DNA from: Actinospica sp035493475
GTDB taxonomy: Bacteria; Actinomycetota; Actinomycetes; Streptomycetales; Catenulisporaceae
DNA: 64,000 nt
Direction: 5' to 3'
Assembly (NCBI GenBank): GCA_035493475.1
Contig: DATJIF010000212.1
Location: 1 to 64,000, forward strand
Notes under the pieces: model-generated
Told to the model about the DNA's origin: nothing
Database searches by the model: none
What the model saw: only the letters and a program-made list of their open reading frames with translations
Made by a program: the position numbers and the translations under genes
Part shown: positions 16,645 through 24,386 of the stretch, piece after piece
Numbering within the stretch: the stretch's first letter is position 1
How the letters are laid out: every line of letters begins with the position of its first letter

Positions 16645-17181
16645 ATGCGGGAGACGGAGGACTTCGACGCGTTCTACGCGGCCACCTCGCGCAGGCTGGT
16701 CGGGCAACTGTACGCGATGACGGGAGATCTCGCGGAGGCGGAGGACGCACTGCAGGAGGCGTACGTCCGCGCCTGGCAGCGCTGGCCGAAGATCAGCTCG
16801 TACGACAACCCCGAGGTCTGGGTGCGGTCGGTGGCGTACAAGCTGTGCGTGAACGCGTGGTGGAAGACCCGCAATCGGCTCACGGCGCACCATCGCGCCG
16901 CGCCGCACACGGAGGTGGGCCCGGAACTGACACCGGACATGACGGCGCTGGTGCAGGCGTTGCGGCAGCTTCCGGAGCGGCAGCGTCGGGTGCTGGTGCT
17001 GCACTACGTCGCGGACCTGACGGTGGAGCAGATCGCGCAGGAGACCGGCATCGCGACGGGGACGGTCAAGTCGCACCTCTCCCGCGGACGTGCGGCGTTG
17101 GCGCCGTTGCTGTCGGAGCGCGGTGATGAGGCGCACGAACATGAGGGCGGATCGGCGCGGAAGGACTACGGATATGCCTGA
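16645..17181 (+). CDS. ECF sigma factor (SigE-family type)
   Basis: A 178-residue RNA polymerase sigma factor. Region 2 is DFDAFYAATSRRLVGQLYAM with DALQEAYVRAWQRW; region 4 is ALRQLPERQRRVLVLHYVADLTVEQIAQ with TGTVKSHLSRGRAAL. I choose ATG 16645 because GAAGGGAGGGG precedes it; ATG 16603 would add 14 residues. A weak autoregulatory promoter candidate, TGCAACC (16566-16572) with a TGT element 16 bp later, lies upstream. The next gene overlaps by eight bases and encodes a membrane protein that may serve as its anti-sigma factor. Confidence 0.92.
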   Translation: MRETEDFDAFYAATSRRLVGQLYAMTGDLAEAEDALQEAYVRAWQRWPKISSYDNPEVWVRSVAYKLCVNAWWKTRNRLTAHHRAAPHTEVGPELTPDMTALVQALRQLPERQRRVLVLHYVADLTVEQIAQETGIATGTVKSHLSRGRAALAPLLSERGDEAHEHEGGSARKDYGYA

Positions 17182-17719
17182 AAGGGACGAGTTGCAGCGG
17201 TTGGCGGGTCTGGTCGAGCAGGCCGCGGTGTTCACGGAGCCGGAGCGGATCCGGGTGATCGGGGCGCAGCGCAATCGGCGGCGTCGGGCAGGGCGGGCCG
17301 TGGCGGGCACGACGGGAGCGCTGGCGGTGGTGGCCTTCCTCGGCACGGGGCTCGCGACCGGCGCCCTGGGGAACGGCCATGGAACCGTGAGCGCCGGAAG
17401 CGCGGTGGCGGCGAACGCGACGGCGAGCGGGCCGGCGACCGCTAAGGCCTCTGCGACGGTCTCGTCCACGGGCTCCGGCTCAACCGGCGTGGCCTACGTC
17501 CTGCCGACCAGCGTGACCGCGTCGCGGGGGTCCGCGGTGGTGACGGTGCTACAGCAGCGCGGCTTCGTGGAGGTGACGACCAAGTCGGTGGGCAGCAACA
17601 CGGTCCCGGCGGGGAACGCCGTCGACATCACCGACGCGAACGGCCACTCTGTATTGGGGCACCAGGTGTCCATCGCCACCGCGTTGACCGTGGTGGTGTC
17701 GGCGGGTCCGGCTCACTGA
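17174..17719 (+). CDS. Single-pass membrane protein with PASTA-like extracellular domain
   Basis: A 181-residue protein overlapping the sigma-factor gene by eight bases. The cytoplasmic N-terminus (about 40 residues, ending RRRRAGR) precedes one membrane helix (GALAVVAFLGTGLATGAL), then an Ala/Ser/Thr-rich spacer and a C-terminal domain of about 70 residues (VLPTSVTASRGSAVVTVLQQ and GNAVDITDANGH) that resembles PASTA modules of Ser/Thr kinases. Position and topology suggest an anti-sigma factor or cell-wall sensor, but no ZAS/HxxxCxxC motif is present. Role inferred from context only. Confidence 0.78.
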   Translation: MPERDELQRLAGLVEQAAVFTEPERIRVIGAQRNRRRRAGRAVAGTTGALAVVAFLGTGLATGALGNGHGTVSAGSAVAANATASGPATAKASATVSSTGSGSTGVAYVLPTSVTASRGSAVVTVLQQRGFVEVTTKSVGSNTVPAGNAVDITDANGHSVLGHQVSIATALTVVVSAGPAH

Positions 17720-17740
17720 GCCTGACGTGGAGGGAGCGCC

Positions 17741-19174
17741 ATGAGTTCGATCGCGTACGTGAGTGCCGCGGGGGCGGGCCGGGAGCCGGACGGATCCGGG
17801 CCCGGCGGCGGGCCGGTGGACACGATCATGGAGCACCTCGGGCCGGGCGCGGAGTACCTGCCGGTGGTCTCCGGGTCCTGGCCGCCCTACGACCACGTCA
17901 ACGTGCAGGTCGGGCTCGACCGGTGGCTGGAGGAGGCCGCCGGCGGGCACGAGCTGCTCGGGCTCACCGCCTTCCGGCACCGGATGTTCGGGCTGGCCGA
18001 TCTGTGCCAGGTCGGCGGCGATCAGGGCATGCGGATCGGCGGGGTCGCGATGCGCGACTTCCCGTCCGGTCCGGACGACGAGGTGCGCAGCTGCGTGCAG
18101 TGCGGGCTGTACCTGTACGAGGACGGCGATCTGCGCATGGCGATGCTGCTGCGCGGCTCCGACCAGCGCGGGCCGCAGCCCGACGTGACGCTGGAGGTCG
18201 TCGCCAACGATCCGGACGCGGCCCGCGCGCTGCTGGCGCAGGTGCGCGCGCTGGCCGTGGAGCACAGCGTGTACCGGCACCAGGTCGTCTCGTTCGGGGA
18301 CGAGGCGTTCGGCCCGGCCCGCGGCGGGCTGCTCGCCTTCCATCCCCGGCCGCGGCTCGGTCGCGAGGAGCTGATCCTGCCCGAGGGCCTGCTGGACGGG
18401 ATCGAGCGGCAGATCGTCGGCGTGGCACGGCATCGCGAGGTGCTGCTGAGCCACGGGCAGCACCTCAAGCGCGGCGTGCTGCTCTACGGCGAGCCGGGCG
18501 TTGGCAAGACGCACACGGTCCGCTACCTGATCAGCTCGCTGCCGGAGCTGACCGTGCTCATCCTGTCCGGCCCCGCGCTGCGCTACATCCGCGAGGCCTG
18601 CTCCGTGGCCCGCGCCTTGCAGCCCTCGCTGCTCGTGATCGAGGACGTGGACCTGATCGCCGAGGAGCGGGCGGTGCACGCCGGGTCGAATCCGCTGCTC
18701 TTCCAGCTGCTCAACGAGATGGACGGGCTCGGCGACGACATCGACGTCACCTTCCTGCTGACCACGAACCGGGCGGACGTGCTCGAACGCGCGCTGGCCA
18801 GCCGCCCCGGCCGGATCGACCACGCGGCCGAGATCCCGCTCCCGGACGCCGAGGGGCGCCGCCGCCTGCTGAAGCTCTACCAGGGCGGCCTGGCGCTGGA
18901 CCTCACCGATCCGCAGCGGGTGCTCGACCGCACCGACGGCGTCACCGCGTCTTTCCTCAAGGAACTGCTACGCCGCGCTGCCCTGATGGCGCTGGAGGAG
19001 GACACCACAGAAGACGACACGACCGACGACGACACCGCCACCGCTGCCGCTGCCGCTGCCGCCGCCAAGGAACCCCTGCACGTGACGGACGAGCACGTGA
19101 ACGCCGCCCTCGACGTACTCCTCGGCGACGGCAGCCGCCTCACCCGCAGACTCCTTGGCGGCGGAACAGACTAG
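17741..19174 (+). CDS. AAA+ ATPase (FtsH/Cdc48-like core) with unique N-terminal domain
   Basis: A 477-residue AAA protein; ATG follows GGAGGGAGC. Residues about 1-215 are a family-specific domain, with YDHVNVQVGLDRWLEE and a short cysteine pair SCVQCGLYL. Residues about 240-400 are the AAA module: Walker A GEPGVGKTHTVR, Walker B LLVIEDVDLIAEE, sensor 1 LLTTNRAD and arginine finger region ALASRPGRID. A low-complexity acidic and poly-Ala stretch precedes the C-terminal lid. No protease domain is attached. It starts 21 bp after the PASTA-like gene, suggesting co-expression with the ECF sigma factor. The 3' end is duplicated just downstream. Confidence 0.88.
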   Translation: MSSIAYVSAAGAGREPDGSGPGGGPVDTIMEHLGPGAEYLPVVSGSWPPYDHVNVQVGLDRWLEEAAGGHELLGLTAFRHRMFGLADLCQVGGDQGMRIGGVAMRDFPSGPDDEVRSCVQCGLYLYEDGDLRMAMLLRGSDQRGPQPDVTLEVVANDPDAARALLAQVRALAVEHSVYRHQVVSFGDEAFGPARGGLLAFHPRPRLGREELILPEGLLDGIERQIVGVARHREVLLSHGQHLKRGVLLYGEPGVGKTHTVRYLISSLPELTVLILSGPALRYIREACSVARALQPSLLVIEDVDLIAEERAVHAGSNPLLFQLLNEMDGLGDDIDVTFLLTTNRADVLERALASRPGRIDHAAEIPLPDAEGRRRLLKLYQGGLALDLTDPQRVLDRTDGVTASFLKELLRRAALMALEEDTTEDDTTDDDTATAAAAAAAAKEPLHVTDEHVNAALDVLLGDGSRLTRRLLGGGTD

Positions 19175-19206
19175 CCCGCAGACTCCTCGGCGGCGGAGCG
19201 GACTGG
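19143..19206. repeat. 32-bp direct duplication of the AAA ATPase gene 3' end
   Basis: Positions 19143-19174 (last codons and stop of the AAA gene) are repeated immediately at 19175-19206 with 28 of 32 bases identical; all four differences are T-to-C or A-to-G transitions. The stop TAG becomes TGG in the second copy. This is the longest 3'-end echo in the window. Confidence 0.88.
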
Positions 19207-19216
19207 GCCCCGCGGA

Positions 19217-20389
19217 CTACGACGTCGTCGTCAGCACCTCCACCAACTCGCGCGGGAGGCCGTGGGTCTCGTGCAGGAAGCGGAGCGTCTCCTCGTCGAA
19301 GACGGTGCCGCTGGGCCAGCGGGAGAGGAGTTTGCGGCCGCGTTCGAGGGTCTTGGTGAAGCGCTGCTGCTCGTCCAGGATCACAGTGCGAACGTACCCA
19401 GAACTTTCGCTGAGCTGGCCGAAGTGGTCGAGGGTGTGCTCGTACAGGCCGAGCGGCAGGTCGTCGAGCACGCCGCCGTGCCGCCAGAGGATCGTGAGCA
19501 CGCGGCGGAGCAGGCGGCGCAGCACGTAGCCGCGGCCGTTGCTCGTCGGCAGCACTCCGTCGCCGATCACGACCATGCTCGAACGCAGATGGTCCAGGAC
19601 GACGCGGTGTTCGTACTCGTCGAGCGGATAGAGCGTCGGGATCGTCTCCTGCCAGGGGCGGAAGACGTCGCAGTCGTACACGGAGTCGGTGTTCTGCAGG
19701 ATCGTCAGGAGCCGTTCGAGGCCCATGCCGGTGTCGATGCTGCGCTGCGGGAGCGGGATCAGGCTGCCGTCGTCGAGCCGCTGGTACCGCATCATCACGT
19801 GGTTCCAGACCTCGACCCACTCGGAGTTCGTGCCCGGCGTGCCGCACGGTTCGCCCGAGCCGGTCCAGACGAAGATCTCGCTGTCCGGTCCGCAGGGGCC
19901 GGTCGGGCCGTTCGACCACCAGTTGTCCTCCTCGCCGTTCAACTCGATCGGCACGCCGAGGTCCTGCCAGGTCTCCAGCGACTCGGTGTCCGGGCCGACC
20001 TGCTCGTCGCCGCCCCACACCGTGACGTAGAGCCGCTCCGGTCGCAGGCCGAAACCCTCGTGCAGCAGCTGATAGCCCCAGCGCAGGCTCTGCCCGCTGC
20101 CGTAGTCGCCCAAGGACCACGACCCGAGCATCTCGAACACGGTGAGATGGCTGCGATCCCCGACCTCGTCGAGGTCCGTAGTGCGCAAGCAGCGCTGCAC
20201 GCCGCTCAACCGGCGGCCCTGCGGATGCGGACGCCCGAGCAGGTACGGCGTCAGGTGATGCATGCCGGACGTCGTGAACAGCACCGAGTCGTCGCCTTCC
20301 GGCGGCAGCAGCGTGTTCCCGCGCAGCAGTTCGTGGCCGTGGTCGCGGTAGTAGTCGGTGAAGGTGCGGACGGTCTCGTGGATGTCCAT
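19217..20389 (-). CDS. Stand-alone alanyl-tRNA synthetase-like catalytic protein
   Basis: A 390-residue class II synthetase core of the AlaRS family. Motif 2 region RCLRTTDLDEVGDRSHLTVFEMLGSWSLGDY is seen (in parts), motif 3 is IDTGMGLERLL, and NGPTGPCGPDSEIF with WVEVWNHVMM matches the AlaRS active site. It ends after the tRNA-recognition helices, with no editing (HxxxH) or C-Ala domain; full AlaRS is near 880 residues. I place the start at ATG 20389, before the conserved first helix MDIHETVRTFTDYY; in-frame starts further up exist. An Ala-rich leader ORF lies upstream. It may charge tRNA-Ala as a backup, or make Ala-tRNA or an activated amino acid for another pathway. Confidence 0.85.
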   Translation of the reverse strand: MDIHETVRTFTDYYRDHGHELLRGNTLLPPEGDDSVLFTTSGMHHLTPYLLGRPHPQGRRLSGVQRCLRTTDLDEVGDRSHLTVFEMLGSWSLGDYGSGQSLRWGYQLLHEGFGLRPERLYVTVWGGDEQVGPDTESLETWQDLGVPIELNGEEDNWWSNGPTGPCGPDSEIFVWTGSGEPCGTPGTNSEWVEVWNHVMMRYQRLDDGSLIPLPQRSIDTGMGLERLLTILQNTDSVYDCDVFRPWQETIPTLYPLDEYEHRVVLDHLRSSMVVIGDGVLPTSNGRGYVLRRLLRRVLTILWRHGGVLDDLPLGLYEHTLDHFGQLSESSGYVRTVILDEQQRFTKTLERGRKLLSRWPSGTVFDEETLRFLHETHGLPRELVEVLTTTS

Positions 20390-20546
20390 GGCGATGACGC
20401 CTTTCCGGGCGAGAGACGACCGGACGGCACCAGCGATGACGGAACGGAGCATGCATGGGACGACATTCATGGTCACGCCACGCACGAACACGCACCTCGA
20501 CGGGCCGATCCGGCCGCCGGGATGAACGTGCTTGGAGAAGAGAAGA
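20390..20546 (-). promoter_or_regulatory. Candidate attenuator between leader peptide and AlaRS-like gene
   Basis: The transcribed gap after the leader stop holds a short GC stem, GGCCG (20503-20507) with CGGCC (20511-20515). The part at 20510-20517 can instead pair with the Ala-codon run at 20550-20564 (CCGG and CCGC against GCGGCCGG, with a three-base bulge), so two exclusive structures are possible. No U-tract is seen, so any termination would be of the GC-hairpin type common in actinomycetes, or control could be translational. Structure is inferred by eye. Confidence 0.45.
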
Positions 20547-20615
20547 TCAGGCAGCGGCAGCCGGGGAGCAGGTAGCTCGCGCGGCCGCGGCGACAGAGTG
20601 TCGGGTGATCTCCAT
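20547..20615 (-). CDS. Alanine-rich leader peptide of the AlaRS-like gene
   Basis: A 22-codon ORF: MEITRHSV, then AAAA, R, A, TCSP, AAAA and TGA. Nine of 22 residues are Ala, coded by GCC, GCG and GCT. It lies 157 bp before the AlaRS-like start on the same strand. A -10-like TACCAT (20622-20627) ends six bases before its ATG, the geometry of a leaderless mRNA. In known ribosome-mediated attenuators the leader is enriched in codons for the amino acid whose charging is controlled, and here the downstream gene is an alanyl-tRNA synthetase homologue. Some Ala richness is expected at this GC content, so chance is not excluded. Confidence 0.6.
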   Translation of the reverse strand: MEITRHSVAAAARATCSPAAAA

Positions 20616-20702
20616 GTCTCGATGGTAAGCCGAGGCCCGGCCGGGCGGCCAGGCAATAAATGGCCGCGTCATCCCAACCCCTCATGAGATGGTTGGCAGC
20701 CT
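20616..20702. other. Divergent promoter gap with a 7-bp hairpin
   Basis: This gap separates the leader peptide from the GNAT gene. It holds the stem GCGGCCA (20645-20651) / TGGCCGC (20661-20667) with loop GGCAATAAA, perhaps an operator. The AlaRS-like leader, its attenuator region and this gap together make the only stretch over 300 bp without a conventional gene. Confidence 0.5.
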
Positions 20703-21197
20703 ATGGCTATGACGACTTTTGCGCTTCAGTTGTTGAGCGACGAGCATGCGACGGCCCTGCTCGCCTTCGAGCGGGAGAATCGGGCGTACTTCGCGGCGTC
20801 GATTCCGGACCGGGGCGACGCGTTCTTCGCCGAGTTCGAGGACAGGTTCGCGCAGTCGCTCGCCATGCAGGCGTCCGGAACCGACTACTTCCACGTGCTG
20901 GTGGCGGACGGCGGGGAGATCGTGGGTCGGGTGAATCTGGTCGCGGTGGAGAACAAGGCGGCCGAGCTCGGGTATCGGATCGCCGAGAAGGCCGCGGGGC
21001 ACGGCGTGGCCACCGCGGCAGTACGCGAGGTGCGCGAGCGTGCCGCCACGGAGTACGGCCTCACCGTGCTGCGCGCCCGGGCCACGTTGGACAATCCTGC
21101 CTCGCGCACGGTCCTCGAGCGCAACGGATTCGTCGCCGTCGGAGAGCTGACCCTCAACGACAAACCGGCCGTGTCCTACGTCTGCGAACTCCGCTAG
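20703..21197 (+). CDS. GNAT family N-acetyltransferase
   Basis: A 164-residue GNAT enzyme resembling ribosomal-protein or amino-acid acetyltransferases. ALLAFERENRAYFAASIPDRGD is typical of the RimJ-like branch; the acetyl-CoA loop is GYRIAEKAAGHGVATAAVREV and NPASRTVLERNGFVAVGE the C-terminal motif. Two ATGs (20703 and 20709) are possible. Divergent from the AlaRS-like leader and overlapping the stop of the peptidase gene by four bases (CTAG shared by both stops). Confidence 0.9.
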   Translation: MAMTTFALQLLSDEHATALLAFERENRAYFAASIPDRGDAFFAEFEDRFAQSLAMQASGTDYFHVLVADGGEIVGRVNLVAVENKAAELGYRIAEKAAGHGVATAAVREVRERAATEYGLTVLRARATLDNPASRTVLERNGFVAVGELTLNDKPAVSYVCELR

Positions 21198-23014
21198 CCG
21201 TGATTGGCGGCCTTGCGTAGGGCGGTGATGAAGGCCTGGCCGTTGGGGGTGCCGAGGCCGGTCATCGTGTCGTAGCCCTTGGCCGTGACCTGCGTGGTCG
21301 AGGCGGGGTCCTGCGCGTCGAAGGTATTGATCGCGGCGGGGTTGTCGGCGCCTGCTGCCGGCGTGTATGCGTCCTGGTTCTGCTGCGGGGTCGAGGCGGC
21401 GGTGATCGGCAGGGTGTCGTGGAAGGCTGCGGTGCCGTACAGGCCGTAGATCAGCGGATTGACGAAGCCCAGGGCGGACGATTGGCCCTGCTGGGCGTCG
21501 GCGATGAGACCGGCGACAAGGGGGCAGGCGAGGCTGGTGCCGCCGTTGACCTCGGTCTGGTACGGCCCGGGCTTCGCATCGGTGCCGGTGGCGATGTAGC
21601 CGGTGAGCATGCCGGTGTTCGTGTCGGCGTCGGCGGCGATGTCGGGCACGGCGCGGTCGGTGACAGTTTTCTTGTTCACGGTGACGTGCGACATCGACGT
21701 GGGGACTACGCCGTTCTGGTACGCGGGTTGTGCGTAGTCCAGGCTCGTGCCGCCGCCGGACGCCGAGGAGACGCCTAGGTCGTTCCACTTACCGCCGTCG
21801 AGCTCCACGTAGTCGTTGGACCAACCGGTCTCGAACAGCCGGTCGTCCTTCGCGCCGATGCCGACGGCGGTGCCGCCGACGACAGTCGCGTCCGGGTCCT
21901 CGCCGGTGGCGGTCAGGCCCGGAGTGTCACCGGCGGCGAAGTACATGCCGACGCCCTCGGCCACGGCGCGCAGGTCGATCGCATGCACGACCTTGACGGA
22001 GACTCCGCCGAGCGGGATCTGCCACGAGTTGGACTCGATCGTGGCGCTGGGCTCGGCGCCGTTGCCGGTGAGCACGGAGAGCGCGGCGTCGAGCAACGAC
22101 TGGTCCTCGCCGCAGCCGCTGCCGACGACCATCAGCTGATTCGCTCCCGGGGCCATCGCGTAGACCGCCTCGGAGTCCATCTCCGACTCGTCCGAGTACG
22201 GCATCTGTGACGTGTCGGCGTCGGCGGTGCCGGTGGCCTTGGATGCGGCAGAGGCGGCCGGGGCGGAGCCGCAGCCGCCCACGCCGGTGGAGGTCACCTG
22301 GCGGAACTGCGACGTGGCGGGGGCGGGCAGACCGTTGGCCTTCGCGTAGTCGGTGAGCGTGTGGAACATCGCGACCGGCGCTTCGTCCTCGATCAGCGCG
22401 ACGGTCTGGCCCTTGCCGGTGGCGGCGGACGTCGCGCCGTACGCCGCACGGAGTTGGCCGGCGGAGTAGCCGCAGACCGGCAGCGAGCCCTTGGTCAGCT
22501 TGCCGTACGCGGGCTTGAAGGTGCTCACGTGCTGGGCCCAGTACTGCGAGCAGCTCGGCGCCTTCGACGCGGTGGTCTGGGAGCTGACGGCGGACGCGTC
22601 GTCGAGGCCGGTGACCGCCAGCACGTCGGGGGCGAGGGCGGCGGGCACGGACGTGACCTTCGCGACCGGGCCGGTGGCCGACACGTAGTCGCGGCCGCTG
22701 CTGACGCGCACGTCGGTCATGCCCGCGGACTTCAGCCAGGCCTCGACGGCGGTGACGTGCGCGGCGGACGGGCCGAATCGGGCGGTGTACGCGTTCGGGC
22801 TCAGGTAGTGGTGGAACTGCGCATTGCCCGGGGTCGACACCGCGGCGGCGAACGCGGCGGCTCCGGCGAGGTTCGGGGCCAGCCACACCTGCACCGTGGC
22901 CTGCGGTGACGCCGCGGCGGACGCCTGCCCGACGCCGACGCAGCCGCCCGCGACGATCGCGCCGACCGCCAATGCCGCGGCCGTCGTCGTCCTCCGTGTC
23001 GTTGCCCTCGTCAT
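21194..23014 (-). CDS. Secreted S53 family serine-carboxyl peptidase (sedolisin)
   Basis: A 606-residue secreted acid protease. ATG 23014 has AGGAG upstream; the signal peptide spans about residues 1-35. Residues about 36-170 are the activation propeptide (QFHHYLSPNAYTARFGPS is its hallmark). The mature domain shows the E-x3-D pair in DESEMDSEAVYAMAPG, the oxyanion Asp in DIAADADTNTG, and the nucleophile Ser in GGTSLACPLVAGL. Calcium-site residues near the end are less clear. Such enzymes degrade proteins outside the cell; it fits the saprotrophic profile of the region. Confidence 0.93.
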   Translation of the reverse strand: MTRATTRRTTTAAALAVGAIVAGGCVGVGQASAAASPQATVQVWLAPNLAGAAAFAAAVSTPGNAQFHHYLSPNAYTARFGPSAAHVTAVEAWLKSAGMTDVRVSSGRDYVSATGPVAKVTSVPAALAPDVLAVTGLDDASAVSSQTTASKAPSCSQYWAQHVSTFKPAYGKLTKGSLPVCGYSAGQLRAAYGATSAATGKGQTVALIEDEAPVAMFHTLTDYAKANGLPAPATSQFRQVTSTGVGGCGSAPAASAASKATGTADADTSQMPYSDESEMDSEAVYAMAPGANQLMVVGSGCGEDQSLLDAALSVLTGNGAEPSATIESNSWQIPLGGVSVKVVHAIDLRAVAEGVGMYFAAGDTPGLTATGEDPDATVVGGTAVGIGAKDDRLFETGWSNDYVELDGGKWNDLGVSSASGGGTSLDYAQPAYQNGVVPTSMSHVTVNKKTVTDRAVPDIAADADTNTGMLTGYIATGTDAKPGPYQTEVNGGTSLACPLVAGLIADAQQGQSSALGFVNPLIYGLYGTAAFHDTLPITAASTPQQNQDAYTPAAGADNPAAINTFDAQDPASTTQVTAKGYDTMTGLGTPNGQAFITALRKAANHG

Positions 23015-23169
23015 CGAACCGCTCCTGCCGCTGGTGCCCCGTCGTTCATCGCCTACCAAGACGGCCGGGGATCATGCACGGTTGAGATCTTCCGGGTGAA
23101 CGCGCACTGATCGGTTCCTCCTCACCGCTCGTACTTCTGAAGACGGCTGACGACAAGGAGCGGCGAGAG

Positions 23170-23976
23170 ATGGTTCAGGAGCGCAAGACGTCCCAGTTCG
23201 TCTGGGAGTCACCGGAACCGGCCGAACAGGTGGCGGCGGACGCGGAGTCAGGGAGCCGATTCGCGCTGCCGCCGCGTCGTGCGCTCTACGCGGGCGCGGC
23301 GGCGATCGTGCTGGCGGCCGGGACGTTCGGCATCGTCGACTACGCGGCGGGTCACGGCTCGGCGAAGGCCACGGCGGCGGGGAGCACGGTCTCGGGCACG
23401 GCGACTGTTCCGGCGGTTCCGGCAGCTCCGGCAGTTCCGGCAGTTCCGGTGACGAGTGCTACCACCTCCATATCCGTATCCCCGTCCGCGTCGCCGTCGC
23501 CATCCCGGGCGGCCGCGCCGAGCGCCACGCACTCCGCCGCCGCAGCAGCGACGACAACGCCGACCGACCTGGCCCTTGGGAAGACGGAGTCGTCGAGCAG
23601 CCATGCGGGGAGCTTCGTGGCCTCGAACGTGATCGACGGGAATGCGGGCACGTACTGGCAGAGTCAGGTCGATTCGGGGAGCTTCACGGAGTGGGTGCAG
23701 GTCGATCTGGAGTCGGCGACGAAGGTGTCGAAGATCGTGATGCGGCTGCCGCCGAGCTGGAGTTCCCGGACGCAGACGATCGAGATCTACGGGCTGGCCA
23801 CCGGTTACGACGCGTTCGTGATCGAGCCGACGAGCACGTACTCGTTCGACAGGGCGTCGGGGAACACCGTCACCGTCACGTTCGCGGCGCTCAGTACGCG
23901 GTACGTGCAGCTCGTCATCACCGGGAACAGCGTGCTGGACGCCGGGCAGATGGGCGAGGTCCAGATCTATCGTTGA
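23170..23976 (+). CDS. Membrane-anchored protein with F5/8 type C (discoidin/CBM32-like) domain
   Basis: A 268-residue protein with AAGGAG nine bases before its ATG. About 35 charged residues precede one membrane helix (ALYAGAAAIVLAAGTFGIVDYA). An Ala/Pro/Ser/Thr linker of about 75 residues leads to a C-terminal discoidin-like domain of about 135 residues: ALGKTESSSSHAGSFVASNVIDGN, TYWQSQ, WVQVDLESATKVSKIVMRLP (each quoted apart). Such domains bind sugars or surfaces outside the cell. No catalytic domain is attached, so it may be a lectin-like surface adhesin. Divergent from the S53 peptidase. Confidence 0.85.
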   Translation: MVQERKTSQFVWESPEPAEQVAADAESGSRFALPPRRALYAGAAAIVLAAGTFGIVDYAAGHGSAKATAAGSTVSGTATVPAVPAAPAVPAVPVTSATTSISVSPSASPSPSRAAAPSATHSAAAAATTTPTDLALGKTESSSSHAGSFVASNVIDGNAGTYWQSQVDSGSFTEWVQVDLESATKVSKIVMRLPPSWSSRTQTIEIYGLATGYDAFVIEPTSTYSFDRASGNTVTVTFAALSTRYVQLVITGNSVLDAGQMGEVQIYR

Positions 23977-23981
23977 CTTCG

Positions 23982-24011
23982 TTGACACGATAACTCGCCA
24001 AACGATATATG
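23982..24011 (+). promoter_or_regulatory. Promoter of the PadR gene
   Basis: TTGACA (23982-23987), an 18-bp spacer and TATATG (24006-24011) form a strong sigma-70-like promoter. The GTG at 24018 lies exactly where transcription should begin, so the PadR mRNA is probably leaderless; the ATG at 24009 would sit inside the -10 box. Confidence 0.72.
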
Positions 24012-24017
24012 TTGGAT

Positions 24018-24386
24018 GTGAACTCATCGACTAGGACGGAACAGGTCTTCCTGATCCTCCTCGCGCTCGCCGACGAACCACTGCACGGCTACGGGATCGT
24101 GCAGGAGGTGGCGACGCTCACCGGCGGCCGGACCCGGCTGAAGGTGGGCACCCTGTACGGGGCGCTGGACCGGCTGAGCGCGGAGGGGCTGCTCGCGCTC
24201 GACCGGGAGGAGGTCGAGTCCGGCCGGCTGCGGCGCTACTACCGGCTGACCGACACCGGCGCCGCCGCGCTGGCCGAGGACGTGGAGCGGATGACGGCCA
24301 TCACGCGGGCGGCGACGCGGCGGCTGCGGGCACGGGGCGTGCCGATCGGCGGGGCGAACACGGCTACGGCTGGGGGGACGGCATGA
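24018..24386 (+). CDS. PadR family transcriptional regulator
   Basis: A 122-residue winged-helix repressor with the family signature ILLALADEPLHGYGIVQEV, the recognition region VGTLYGALDRLSAEGLL and the wing RLRRYYRLTDTG. I place the start at GTG 24018 because the promoter overlaps the ATG at 24009. The stop overlaps the start of the next gene (ATGA), the usual pairing of a short PadR with a membrane protein it controls. Confidence 0.92.
   Translation: MNSSTRTEQVFLILLALADEPLHGYGIVQEVATLTGGRTRLKVGTLYGALDRLSAEGLLALDREEVESGRLRRYYRLTDTGAAALAEDVERMTAITRAATRRLRARGVPIGGANTATAGGTA

Noticed and set aside
20390..20702. T-box riboswitch before the AlaRS-like gene
   Set aside because: No T-box sequence (AGGGTGGAACCGCG-like), no Stem I features and no anti-terminator bulge could be seen; the Ala-rich leader ORF explains the region better.
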